Origin: Spirochaetales bacterium
GTDB taxonomy: Bacteria > Spirochaetota > Leptospiria > Leptospirales > Leptonemataceae
DNA length: 64,000 bases
NCBI GenBank assembly: GCA_024233935.1
Contig: JACKOY010000020.1
Span: forward strand, 9,666-73,665
Direction: 5' to 3'
Shown: piece by piece, positions 52,020-60,739 of the stretch
Layout: the number at the start of each line of letters is the position of its first letter
Position numbering within the stretch: position 1 is the stretch's first letter
Notes under the pieces: generated by a model
Seen by the model: only the letters and a program-made list of their open reading frames with translations
Databases searched by the model: none
What the model was told of the DNA's origin: nothing
Position numbers and translations under genes: made by a program

Positions 52020-53956
52020 GCCGGTTGCGCGATCCGCGCATCGAATGGCGCGAAGGCCTGCCCTACTCCCCGATTTTTGAGGACGTTTACTTCTCCCGCG
52101 AAGGCGGACCCGCGGAAGTGGAACACGTCTTTTTAGATGGCAACCGACTGACCGAAAGATTCGCGCGGACCGCGGGCCTGTTTCGGATCGGAGAGATTGG
52201 TTTCGGAACCGGTCTCAACTTCCTGGTGTGCGCGCAGCGTTTTCTTGAGGCTGCGCCCAAAACTGCCGGGCTCGAATTCGTTTCGGTCGAAGGATTGCCG
52301 CTTTCAAAAACGGACCTGAAGCGCGCCCTGGACACGGCCCTGGTGGGCCATGCGGCGCAAACGCTATCGCACGAACTGATCGCAGCCTACCCGGAACCTT
52401 TGCTGCCGGGATTTTTTGGGCGGGAACTTTTTGGCGGCCGCGTGCGACTGCTGCTTCTTCTGGGGGAAGCGACGGAGATGCTGTCGGAACTCCAGAGCCC
52501 ACCGCTGAACGCCTGGTTTCTGGACGGCTTTGCGCCGGCGCGCAATCCGGAGCTCTGGAGCGCCGCCCTGTTTCGAGAAGTACGACGGCTCTCCGCGCGG
52601 GAAACCAGCTTTGCCACCTTCAGCGCCGCCGCGGTGGTTCGGGATGGTCTCGGCGAGTTGGGATTTGCAATCGAAAAGTGTGCGGGCTTTGCAAACAAAA
52701 AGCACATGCTGCGCGGCTTCCTGGAAGTGGGCGAAACGCCGGCCGAACTCCGCCCACCCCGAAGCGCGATCGTGGTCGGCGGCGGGCTGGCGGGGGCTGC
52801 GGTCACCAGATCCCTGGCGCGCCGCGGCGTACAGGTCACGTTGATCGAAGAACAGAGCGAACTTGCGGCCCTGGCGTCCGGAAATCCGGTCGGTGTGGCG
52901 GTCCCGGTGCTCACGGCGGAGCCCACGCACCTGAGCCGATTGACCCGGGCCGGTCTGGACGGCTTACACCAGGAACTTTCGAAACCAGGCGGCGACGCCA
53001 TCGTCTGCGGCGAGCCGGGTGCACTTCATCTGGGCTTTAACGAATACTTCGAGCGCCGTTTCGAACGCGGATTGCGTGGTCCGGACGCGCTGCCGGCGGG
53101 CTTTGCCCGGCCGGTGAACCCGTCCGAAGCTTCCGAAATCGCGGGGCTGAACGTAATGGGCGGCGGCGTGTATTTTGGCCAGGCTCTGGTCTTGCGTCCG
53201 CGGGCCCTGACGCAATTGCGAACCAGCGCCAGCGGTGTGCAGCTTCTGCTGCGCCATCGTGTGAAGCGCCTGCTCCGGGAGGACGGCGAATGGCTGGCCC
53301 TGGACGCTCAGGGTCACAAACTGGCGCACGCGTCGTGTCTTGTGCTCGCCTGTGCGCACGAGGTCGAAAACCTGGAAATGCCGTTGGAAAGGCCCGTCGC
53401 GCTCCCACTTGTAAAGGTGCGCGGACAACTGTTGTTTTATCCGGCCAATGACAGAAGCGCCGATCTCAGGGTCCCGGTCTGCTACGACGGTTACATCACG
53501 CCGGCTCTCGACGGACAGCACTGCATTGGCGCCACCTTCGAACACTGGAACACCGAAAGCGCCATAGATCCCGAACAAAGCAAGAAGCTGCACGATCGCG
53601 CAGCCGGTTTTGTGCCGGCCTTTGCCCCGGTTCCGGATGGGAGCGACTGGACCAGGCAGGCGCGGGTGGCCTTTCGAACCACGAGTCGGGATCGCCTGCC
53701 GATTGTGGGCGCCCTCAAAGATGCGGCCGACCCGCGAGCCAATGGACTCTACATTTCGACCGCTCTCGGTTCGCGCGGCCTCGTGTTTTCAGGCCTGGCC
53801 GGTGAATTGACCGCTGAGTTGATTTTGGGCCGCGCCCAATCGATCGAGGGCAGTCTTTCGGCGGCGCTCAAGCCGGAGCGTTTTGTTTTGCGCGCGAAGA
53901 AGAAAGCGGCCGCCGCACGAGCGCGCAAACATAGACGAAGACCGAAAACAGGATGA
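52016..53956 (+). CDS. mnmC: Bifunctional tRNA U34 modification protein MnmC
   Basis: A fused methyltransferase/FAD oxidoreductase that completes mnm5(s2)U34 of tRNA. Residues ~1-245 are the SAM-dependent domain (RIGEIGFGTGLNFLVCAQRF, and AWFLDGFAPARNPELWSAAL). The FAD domain starts near residue 255 with SAIVVGGGLAGAAVTRSLAR and ends with the DAO-type ALGSRGLVFSGLAGELTAEL. Length 646 fits MnmC of E. coli. The extreme C-terminus is Arg/Lys-rich. The GTG overlaps the OmpA lipoprotein stop; the 3' end overlaps znuB by 89 bases on the opposite strand. Confidence 0.93.
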   Translation: MSRLRDPRIEWREGLPYSPIFEDVYFSREGGPAEVEHVFLDGNRLTERFARTAGLFRIGEIGFGTGLNFLVCAQRFLEAAPKTAGLEFVSVEGLPLSKTDLKRALDTALVGHAAQTLSHELIAAYPEPLLPGFFGRELFGGRVRLLLLLGEATEMLSELQSPPLNAWFLDGFAPARNPELWSAALFREVRRLSARETSFATFSAAAVVRDGLGELGFAIEKCAGFANKKHMLRGFLEVGETPAELRPPRSAIVVGGGLAGAAVTRSLARRGVQVTLIEEQSELAALASGNPVGVAVPVLTAEPTHLSRLTRAGLDGLHQELSKPGGDAIVCGEPGALHLGFNEYFERRFERGLRGPDALPAGFARPVNPSEASEIAGLNVMGGGVYFGQALVLRPRALTQLRTSASGVQLLLRHRVKRLLREDGEWLALDAQGHKLAHASCLVLACAHEVENLEMPLERPVALPLVKVRGQLLFYPANDRSADLRVPVCYDGYITPALDGQHCIGATFEHWNTESAIDPEQSKKLHDRAAGFVPAFAPVPDGSDWTRQARVAFRTTSRDRLPIVGALKDAADPRANGLYISTALGSRGLVFSGLAGELTAELILGRAQSIEGSLSAALKPERFVLRAKKKAAAARARKHRRRPKTG

Positions 53957-54698
53957 TGGTCGCGCCGGTGCTCAGATTCAAATAGTACGAAGCCATCAGT
54001 CCGCCGGTGATGAGAAAAAGCGAAATCAGAGAGGTCGCCACCATAATGCCGCGCAAATTATAGATGAGGCGTCCGGCAATGGCGGCGGGCATGGTAAAAA
54101 GGGCAATCACGAGAATCAAACCGACCACGCGAATGAGAACCACCACGGCGCAGGCTACCAACACCAGAAGCAAGAGGTAGACAAGATTCACGCGCACGCC
54201 CCGTACGCTGGCAAACTCTTCGTCAAAAGAAACCGCCACCAGCTGACGGTAGAGCAAGAGGACCGAAAGCACAATCAACACGTCCAGGGCGACAATTAAC
54301 ATCAGATCGTTGTCAGACACAGCAAGCAGACTCCCGAAGAGATAACTCATCAGGTCTCCTTTGTATCCGGGCGTAAGATCCAGAAAAACAATTCCCAGCG
54401 CCATACCGGCCGCCCAGAGCACTCCGATTAAAGTGTCGGCCCGCTCGCGAAAACGTCGCTTGATCGAACCCATCGAAATCGCGGAGCCCATTGCAAAACC
54501 GAGCGCGCCCAGCAGTGGATGCCAGCCCAGAAAAAAGGCCAGGCCGATTCCGCCATAAGCCGCGTGGGAAATACCACCGGCGATAAAGGTCATGCGGTTG
54601 ATCACCACCAGCGGACCTATCAGACCGATGGCGAGAGCCACCAGAGCGCCGGCCAGGAAGGCCTGGCGCATGAAACCATATTCGAGCATTTCTATCAT
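53868..54698 (-). CDS. znuB: Zinc ABC transporter permease
   Basis: A 276-residue inner-membrane protein of the ABC-3 (Zn/Mn) permease family. It has about eight helices and the typical NRMTFIAGGISHAAYGGIGL near the N-terminus, and DTLIGVLWAAGMALGIVFLD. It forms the channel with the ATPase whose gene overlaps it by 4 bases. Zinc as substrate is inferred from the Fur-type regulator at the head of the operon; manganese is possible. Confidence 0.9.
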   Translation of the reverse strand: MIEMLEYGFMRQAFLAGALVALAIGLIGPLVVINRMTFIAGGISHAAYGGIGLAFFLGWHPLLGALGFAMGSAISMGSIKRRFRERADTLIGVLWAAGMALGIVFLDLTPGYKGDLMSYLFGSLLAVSDNDLMLIVALDVLIVLSVLLLYRQLVAVSFDEEFASVRGVRVNLVYLLLLVLVACAVVVLIRVVGLILVIALFTMPAAIAGRLIYNLRGIMVATSLISLFLITGGLMASYYLNLSTGATIILFSVFVYVCALVRRPLSSSRAKQNAPA

Positions 54699-55450
54699 GC
54701 GTGTTTGTGCTCGTGGGCCTGAAGTACGCGGGCGTCGTGGAGGATCGGTCGGTGTCCGGGGCCGTACACGCGGCTCAACAACTCGTCGGTCAGTTCGCCG
54801 CTTTCATGAAAATGCAGGGTGCGGTTCAAGCAGGCCACAGACCGCACGCGTTTTGAGATCATGCCCACATCGTGGGTCGCAATAATAATGGTACGTTCCC
54901 GACCCAGAGCGGCCAATAGATCGTAAAGCGACTCCACCGAACCGGGATCCAGGTGCGCGGTGGGTTCGTCCAGAAGCAGAATGGGAGCGCCGGTCGCCAG
55001 CGCCCGCGCCACAAAAACCTTCTGGCGTTGCCCGCCCGAGAGCGTGGCAAACGGCGCCTGAGCCCGGTCAGCCAGGCCAACCCGCTCGAGCGCCGCCCCG
55101 GTCGAAAGCGGCGTCGCCCGGGCGCTCTTCAAACCGAGCCGGGCCATATCTACGACTTCTCCGGCGCGGATCGGAAAGGCGGGGTCAAAGTGCACGTGCT
55201 GGGGAACATAACCGATCAGAAGGCGTCCGAGAGCCGGCCCCAGTCCGAATATGCGCACGCTACCCGCTTCGGGAGTCACAAGGCCCAGAAGCGAACGAAA
55301 GAGCGTGGTCTTTCCGCCTCCATTCGGCCCAATCAACGCCAGGAAGTCGCCCTCGCGAACCCGCAGGGAAACATTCTCCAGTACGGCCTCTCCATCGTAG
55401 GCCACGCTGAGTCCTTCCACTTCAATGGCCAACGCAGCTTCGGTCATCAA
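54695..55450 (-). CDS. znuC: Zinc ABC transporter ATP-binding protein
   Basis: 251 residues. Walker A GPNGGGKTT, Q-loop VPQHVHFD, signature LSGGQRQKVF, Walker B ILLLDEPTAHLD and switch histidine ATHDVGM are all present. The C-terminus ends in a histidine-containing tail (QAHEHKHA) that could bind zinc. It overlaps znuA and znuB by 4 bases each. Confidence 0.93.
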   Translation of the reverse strand: MMTEAALAIEVEGLSVAYDGEAVLENVSLRVREGDFLALIGPNGGGKTTLFRSLLGLVTPEAGSVRIFGLGPALGRLLIGYVPQHVHFDPAFPIRAGEVVDMARLGLKSARATPLSTGAALERVGLADRAQAPFATLSGGQRQKVFVARALATGAPILLLDEPTAHLDPGSVESLYDLLAALGRERTIIIATHDVGMISKRVRSVACLNRTLHFHESGELTDELLSRVYGPGHRPILHDARVLQAHEHKHA

Positions 55451-56316
55451 AGCACCGCCTCGCTACGGCGCGCCGCCGCAAAGATCTCGCGCGAAGCCGA
55501 GCGCAGCATAGCAAACCAGTCCTCATCGAGCACAGAGATCGGCACCACGCGCGCGTTGAGTTCCCTAGCGACCATTTCTGCCGGGCGTGTATCGTATTCG
55601 GGCTGCACGAAAATCGTGTCAATTTTGCGGCGACGGGCTTCTTGAATCAATTCTCCCAGGCCGCGCGGACCGGGCTCCATACCGAACTCTTCAATGGAAA
55701 GCATGGTCAAACCGTAATCGCGCGCGAAGTACGCCCAGGCCGGATGAAACACCAAAAAACTACGTCCCTGGAGTCCCGCCGCGTCCGCGCGCAATTCCCG
55801 GTCCAGTGCCTCAATCTGTGCCAGCAATGACCGCAGATTCTGCTCCAGGATGGCCGATTCTTCCGGGAACAAACCGCGCAACTCTTCGTGCATACGGCGC
55901 ACCTCGGACGCGACAGCGACCGGCGAAAGCCACACATGTGGATTGGGGTGACCGTGCTCCTCGAGATCCGCAAGCCCGGCCGTCAGATCGACGAAACGCA
56001 CTTCGGGGGCCACCGCCTGGAAGCGTTCGCGCCAGGCCGTCTCCAGGGCCAGGTGGCCGTGAAACAACAGGCGGGCCCGGGACAGTGCGCGCATGCGCGC
56101 CGGCTCCGGTTCATAGGTATGGGGATTGGAGCCGGCCGGTAACAGCACGTCTATGCGAACCCGGCGGCCGCTTCCTTCGAGCAGGCGCTCCACAAAGGTG
56201 CGTTCCGGAGCAATGCCAACGACTATGACCGTATCGTCCGGATCGCCCTCTGGATCCGGGCAGGAGACCAGAACGGCAAGCACCCCGGCCGATGCAATCA
56301 GGCGCAGGCGGCGCAA
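55447..56316 (-). CDS. znuA: Zinc ABC transporter substrate-binding lipoprotein
   Basis: A cluster A-I metal receptor of 289 residues. A lipobox-like LVSCPD gives Cys19 as the likely lipid site. Metal ligands: His in AGSNPHTYEPEP, His in HPNPHVWLSP and His in VFHPAWAYFA, with an acidic ligand near EYDTRP. The His-rich loop of E. coli ZnuA is reduced to EEHGHPNPH. It overlaps the regulator gene by 19 bases and znuC by 4. Confidence 0.92.
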   Translation of the reverse strand: MRRLRLIASAGVLAVLVSCPDPEGDPDDTVIVVGIAPERTFVERLLEGSGRRVRIDVLLPAGSNPHTYEPEPARMRALSRARLLFHGHLALETAWRERFQAVAPEVRFVDLTAGLADLEEHGHPNPHVWLSPVAVASEVRRMHEELRGLFPEESAILEQNLRSLLAQIEALDRELRADAAGLQGRSFLVFHPAWAYFARDYGLTMLSIEEFGMEPGPRGLGELIQEARRRKIDTIFVQPEYDTRPAEMVARELNARVVPISVLDEDWFAMLRSASREIFAAARRSEAVL

Positions 56317-56738
56317 CGACCGTAAACCTCAAAGGCATGATGCTCGGGCTTAAATTTCATGCGACGCAGACTATCAAAGAACGCTGCGGGTAACGGGCAT
56401 TCATCAAGACAGATCGACTTACCACACTCCATGCAGATGGCGTGATGGTGATGGTGTTCGGGGTCCTGAAATTCGTACTGAACAACTTCAGTATTTTGAA
56501 GATTTACGCGGCTGACGATGTCCAGACGGGCCAGGGTGTTCAGGGTCCGGTAGACCGTATCCAGACTCAGTCCGGGATGCTTTTTGCTGAGCGATCGATG
56601 CACTTCCTGAACGGAGTAGCGCCGGGCCCGGCCCGCCATAAGCCGAATGATGTCCGTACGCTGCGGGGTCACGCGCAGGCCCGCTTCACGCAGAAGCGCA
56701 ATGCAATGACTTACGGTCTTTTCTGCCTGAGAGGCCAT
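56298..56738 (-). CDS. zur: Fur-family metalloregulator, probably Zur
   Basis: From the ATG at 56738 the protein has ~146 residues. The DNA-binding winged helix has LREAGLRVTPQRTDIIRLM and SLDTVYRTLNTLARL. The metal sites include HHHHHAICMECGKSICL (first CxxC) and the C-terminal RCAACA (second CxxC, structural zinc). Placement as the first gene of the znuACB operon argues for Zur rather than Fur or PerR. A palindrome covers its translation start region, so it probably represses itself and the transporter genes. The frame continues to 56801 but ATG 56738 fits the family. Confidence 0.88.
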   Translation of the reverse strand: MASQAEKTVSHCIALLREAGLRVTPQRTDIIRLMAGRARRYSVQEVHRSLSKKHPGLSLDTVYRTLNTLARLDIVSRVNLQNTEVVQYEFQDPEHHHHHAICMECGKSICLDECPLPAAFFDSLRRMKFKPEHHAFEVYGRCAACA

Positions 56739-56760
56739 AATATTCCCTGCCAGGAATATT
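56739..56760. promoter_or_regulatory. Operator-like palindrome in front of zur
   Basis: AATATTCC (56739-56746), spacer CTGCCA, and GGAATATT (56753-56760) form a perfect 8-base inverted repeat directly before the zur start codon; AGGAATATTCCT at 56752-56763 is itself a 12-base palindrome. On the minus strand TTGACA (complement of 56775-56780) is a good -35 box with the -10 expected inside the right arm. Binding of Zur would block this promoter and perhaps that of uvrC, whose start lies within 36 bases. Confidence 0.65.
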
Positions 56761-56795
56761 CCTGAAATAAGCCCTGTCAAGTAATCGAAGCGAGC

Positions 56796-58697
56796 TTGCA
56801 TGAACGACCGTGGCTTCTTTATCTGGTGTTTGTGGACGCCTCGCTCACGAAGAGCCTGAAGTCGGCCGTCGACCAGGCACCAACCTCCCCGGGTTGTTAC
56901 CTCTGGAAGGACGACGGCGATGTAACCCTTTATGTGGGCAAGGCCATCAATTTACGGGCGCGCCTGCGCAACTATCTGGCAACCGGCCTCGAAAACCTGC
57001 GCACGCGACTGCTCATGGAGCGCGCGCGCAAACTGGAATGGATCAGCACCGCAACCGATAGCGAAGCCCTCATTCTCGAAGCAAATCTGGTTAAGAAGCT
57101 ACAGCCGCGGTTCAATGTGCGGCTCAAGGACGACAAACGCTATCCGTATATATGTGTTTCCACGTCCGAGCCTTTCCCGCAGATATTTATCACACGCCAG
57201 GTCAAAGACGATGGCAACCGCTACTTTGGTCCGTTCACGGATGTGCGCGCCACACGAAATACACTGGCTCTGATTCACAAGATATTTCCCATCCGGAAAG
57301 TCCGCCAGGTCTTGCCTGCGCGACGACCAAAGAAACCCTGCATGAATTTCCACATCAAACGCTGCCTTGGTCCCTGCCAGGGCAACGTGCCGGTCGAAGA
57401 ATACGCGGGCGTGGTTCGGGAGATACTTCTGTTTCTGGAGGGGCGCCGGGAAGTGCTGGAAGATGTCGTGCGCAAGCGCATGAACGAATACAGCGAATCC
57501 CTGGAATACGAAAAAGCCAGCATCTATCGCGACATGCTTTCGAATATTCGACGGGCAACCGAAGACCAGAATGTGGTTCAACCCAATGCGAACGACGAAG
57601 ACGTGATCGCCGTGGCCACCCGTGATGATCACGGCCAGATTGCGCTTCTGGAAGTACGTGGCGGACGCCTGCTCGATCGTAAGTCCTTTCCGCTGGTGGG
57701 TGTAACCGGGGCCAGTCCGACTGAAATCGTCGAGAGCTTCTTGAGAGACTACTATCTGGAAAGCCAGGCCGTTCCTCCAGCACGCATCCTTTTGCCCGCA
57801 AGGCCGGACGGCAGAACGCGCAAGCTGCTCGAACCTTTGCTGGGAGAGCGCGCCGGGCGCCGGGTGAGGTTACTTGCGGGTATGCATCGCGAAAAGCGCG
57901 GCCTGGTGCGCATCGCAAGTCGCAACGCGGAGTTGCTTTTGACCGAACGGCTGCTGGCGACCCGGCACCGGGATCGAGAGCGGGCCATGGCCGACCTGCG
58001 CGAAATGCTGGGCCTCTCTGATCTTCCGACCGTCATCGAATGCTACGACATCTCCCACACGTCCGGAACCGAAACCGTGGCCTCGGGCGTCATGTTTGTC
58101 GATGGCGCACCGCAACCTTCCGCCTATCGTCGCTACCGCATTCGGGCCACGGACGGAATTGATGACCCGGCTTCGATGCGTGAAGTGGTGGCGCGCAGAT
58201 TGCAGCGTTTGCTCAACGAAAGCAAAGCCCTGCCCGATCTGATGCTGATCGACGGTGGTCCGACCCAGCTCACGGCCGCCTGCGAGGCGGCCGCGGCCCT
58301 GGGCGCCGGCGCCCTGCCAATCGTTTCGATCGCCAAAAAAAACGAGGAAATCTATCTGCCGGGGGTCCGCGAGCCCTTACAACCGGATTCGAACCGTCCC
58401 GCCATGCGACTTTTGCGACAGTTACGCGACGAAGCCCATCGCTTTGCCATCACCTATCATCGCCAGCTGCGCAACAAGGCCGCCCTGCGTCACCTTCTCG
58501 ACGATGTGAACGACATCGGTCCCCAGCGCAAGAAAGCCCTTTTGAAACACTTCGCCGATCGCGAGATCCAGGCGGCCGACCTGAACGAACTTCGCGCGGT
58601 GCCGGGCATTGGTCCGGAACTGGCCGGAAAAATTCGAGCCTACTTTGACAGCCAGGAAACGCGGAGCGCGGCTGCCGGAACCGAAAATTCGCGTTAA
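56796..58697 (+). CDS. uvrC: Excinuclease ABC subunit C
   Basis: The nucleotide-excision-repair nuclease that cuts both sides of the lesion, ~620-633 residues. The N-terminal GIY-YIG endonuclease has SPGCYLWKDD and TLYVGKAINLRARL. The cysteine pair of UvrC is MNFHIKRCLGPCQG. The UVR motif is EYEKASIYRDMLSNI, the RNase H-like half has VIECYDISHTSGTETVASG and LMLIDGGPTQL, and helix-hairpin-helix motifs close the chain (VNDIGPQRKKALLKHF, AVPGIGPELAGKI). The start is uncertain: TTG 56796, or GTG at 56826 or 56832, which would begin close to the family N-terminus. Confidence 0.95.
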   Translation: MHERPWLLYLVFVDASLTKSLKSAVDQAPTSPGCYLWKDDGDVTLYVGKAINLRARLRNYLATGLENLRTRLLMERARKLEWISTATDSEALILEANLVKKLQPRFNVRLKDDKRYPYICVSTSEPFPQIFITRQVKDDGNRYFGPFTDVRATRNTLALIHKIFPIRKVRQVLPARRPKKPCMNFHIKRCLGPCQGNVPVEEYAGVVREILLFLEGRREVLEDVVRKRMNEYSESLEYEKASIYRDMLSNIRRATEDQNVVQPNANDEDVIAVATRDDHGQIALLEVRGGRLLDRKSFPLVGVTGASPTEIVESFLRDYYLESQAVPPARILLPARPDGRTRKLLEPLLGERAGRRVRLLAGMHREKRGLVRIASRNAELLLTERLLATRHRDRERAMADLREMLGLSDLPTVIECYDISHTSGTETVASGVMFVDGAPQPSAYRRYRIRATDGIDDPASMREVVARRLQRLLNESKALPDLMLIDGGPTQLTAACEAAAALGAGALPIVSIAKKNEEIYLPGVREPLQPDSNRPAMRLLRQLRDEAHRFAITYHRQLRNKAALRHLLDDVNDIGPQRKKALLKHFADREIQAADLNELRAVPGIGPELAGKIRAYFDSQETRSAAAGTENSR

Positions 58698-58701
58698 CCT
58701 C

Positions 58702-59394
58702 TTATTCGACCCGCGACAGACCTTCCATGGTCTGAGAGCCGAAGTTCTGCACAAACGGATTGGAAACGGCCATCAAACGTTCCTGGTCGAGCTTGTAGCA
58801 ACTGTCCTGGTAACGATCGGCTTGAATAGAAAACTGCGGACCGGACGTCACGTGAAAGCAAACCTTCTCGTCTTCCACTCGCCAGGTGCCGGCAATCTCG
58901 CCACAGAAGCAACGCTCGATATCGCAGCCGCCGAAAACGCGTCCGGAGAATGAAAAGTCCTGGGAGAGTGAAAGTTCCGTCGGCCCTTCTTCGCAGTGAT
59001 CTTCACCACGCCAGCGACCGCTGAAGATGCTCCGGGCCTGCACTTCCATGCGCGACATCGGCTCGCCGGACAAAAAAGCATCGAACACGTAGCCCTGCTG
59101 GTTGTTCCAGCGAATGTGGGCCCAGCGGCCGGTCTTGCCGGCGGCCTGAAATTCGTCGCCGACGCGACCCAACACCTGAACCGCCTCGCCCGGGGAAATG
59201 ACGGCCAGTGTTTCGCCTTCAAGCTGCGGCGTGGCGCGCATGCGAAGGCCCGAAGGTGCGTTGGTAAAGGCGGTCACACCCGGGCCATTGGCCTGGTCAT
59301 CGGCGCTCTGGTTCCAGAGGTCGCAACCCATAAGACTGCAACAAACCAAAGAGCAGGCCAAAAGCAAGATGTGACGAAGCAATACGTTTCCCAC
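58702..59394 (-). CDS. Cysteine-rich SH3-domain lipoprotein
   Basis: The signal peptide ends with a lipobox (CSLMGCDL), giving a lipidated cysteine near residue 24. Residues ~40-110 form an SH3-like domain: PSGLRMRATPQLEGETLAVI and VGDEFQAAGKTGRWAHIRWN. The C-terminal part has several cysteines (DHCEEGPTE, GCDIERCFCGEIAG, DSCYKLDQ) that may form disulfides. Build is like the lipoprotein at 29878-30603, with weak sequence similarity. It is convergent with uvrC, with a 4-base gap. Confidence 0.78.
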   Translation of the reverse strand: MGNVLLRHILLLACSLVCCSLMGCDLWNQSADDQANGPGVTAFTNAPSGLRMRATPQLEGETLAVISPGEAVQVLGRVGDEFQAAGKTGRWAHIRWNNQQGYVFDAFLSGEPMSRMEVQARSIFSGRWRGEDHCEEGPTELSLSQDFSFSGRVFGGCDIERCFCGEIAGTWRVEDEKVCFHVTSGPQFSIQADRYQDSCYKLDQERLMAVSNPFVQNFGSQTMEGLSRVE

Positions 59395-59526
59395 AAAATA
59401 CGCGTGTGTGTGGACAGCCCCAGGATCAAGAGAATTTCGGGAACGCTTTATTTTGGCCGGGACGACGCCGCACCAGAGCTTTCAGAACGATGGCGTCGGC
59501 CCTGTTGGCCCAACAGAGCCCGCGGC

Positions 59527-60672
59527 TTAAATGCGCATCTCGATCGCCGAACAGGTGCGCGACATGTCGAAGTCCCGCCGGGCAATGTCGCGGGCGTTGC
59601 GGCTGAAACGACTGCGTAGCTTTTCGGACTCAACCATCTGGCGGATGCGATCGGCCAGTTCGGTGACGTTACCCGGTTCAATCACGAAACCCGAAACACC
59701 GTGGCGCACGATCTCTTCAATGCCGCCCAGGCGGCCGGCAATCACCGGCATGCCGAACCAGGCCGCTTCCATAAATACGGTGCCCAGGCTCTCCACATCG
59801 TCTTCGCGCTCGGCTCCCGGCTGCACCAAAAAATCCGCGCGCGAAAGAATCGTGGCGAGCATACGATCGGGCACAAAGTCCGTCATGCTCACCATTTGTT
59901 CCAGTTGGTAGATGCGCACCAGCTCCTTGATGTATGCGAATTCGGGCCCGGATCCCATAAGCACCAGGTGCAGACGCGAAGCGAGATCCCGAATTGTGGC
60001 CAGGGCCTGAATCGCGAAGTGCAGCCCCTTGCGCGGCACCAGGGGACCCAGTCCTACAATCACGGTCTTACCCCGAATGCGTTGCTCCAGAAAATCGGGC
60101 AAAGCTTCGCGCCGCGATCGACTCCAGCGTGGTTCAAAGCCGGGCGGAATGACAGTGATACGTTCCTCGGGGATGCCAAAGCCGCGCGCGCCCCGGGCAA
60201 TGTAACGCGACACGGCAAAGATATTCTGGGCGCCGAGGGCCAGCCGTCGGTCGAGTAAATTCAGAAGTCCCAGCCGATTCTTGAGATCGTTGCCGTGTAA
60301 GAACACCGAATAACCCACGCCGCGCTCGGCCGCCACCTGCACAAACACACGGTTCTCTTTGCGGATGTCTGCAAGCAACAGGTGATCGGGGGCGAAACGC
60401 GCCAGACACTCTCGCACATAACGCTCCACGAACTGCCGGCGCCGGGAGAAAGGCCAGATGCTTCCCGGCGGGCCCATTCGGTGCACGCGGTAATTCTCTG
60501 TACGATCAAAAGCCACGCGCTCGCGTTCGACGCTGGCCTCAAGGGCCGGGTCGGAAGTCACAAACACCTCGATGGAATCTGAACTCCACTGGCGCGCGAG
60601 GCCGGTAAACAACGCTTCCATGCCGCCCGGGGCAGGACGAAAGTAATCGGTCACGAGAAAGACTCGTTTCAT
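59527..60672 (-). CDS. GT4-type glycosyltransferase
   Basis: A 381-residue GT-B transferase from the ATG at 60672. The N-terminal Rossmann domain has TDYFRPAPGGMEALFTGLAR. The C-terminal half has VPRKGLHFAIQALATI, LVLMGSGPEFAYIKEL and the nucleotide-sugar motif DDVESLGTVFMEAAWFGMPV (E-x7-E), followed by GRLGGIEEIVRHGVSGFVIE. It probably adds a sugar to a lipid or polysaccharide; the sugar is not predictable. It is divergent from the large lipoprotein gene with 67 bases between starts. Confidence 0.92.
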   Translation of the reverse strand: MKRVFLVTDYFRPAPGGMEALFTGLARQWSSDSIEVFVTSDPALEASVERERVAFDRTENYRVHRMGPPGSIWPFSRRRQFVERYVRECLARFAPDHLLLADIRKENRVFVQVAAERGVGYSVFLHGNDLKNRLGLLNLLDRRLALGAQNIFAVSRYIARGARGFGIPEERITVIPPGFEPRWSRSRREALPDFLEQRIRGKTVIVGLGPLVPRKGLHFAIQALATIRDLASRLHLVLMGSGPEFAYIKELVRIYQLEQMVSMTDFVPDRMLATILSRADFLVQPGAEREDDVESLGTVFMEAAWFGMPVIAGRLGGIEEIVRHGVSGFVIEPGNVTELADRIRQMVESEKLRSRFSRNARDIARRDFDMSRTCSAIEMRI

Positions 60673-60739
60673 TTCAAATAGTCGGGTCCGCCGGCAAAAA
60701 AGTACGCAACAAAACGAAAACGCGCGACCTCTCCCGGGC

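Noticed and set aside
58380..58400. tRNA-like GATTCGAACC inside uvrC
   Set aside because: It is within a conserved coding region and no acceptor or anticodon arm can be drawn.
59502..59516. CTGTTGGCCCAACAG palindrome before the glycosyltransferase stop
   Set aside because: It is a short palindrome with no room for a loop and no T run, and appears to be chance.
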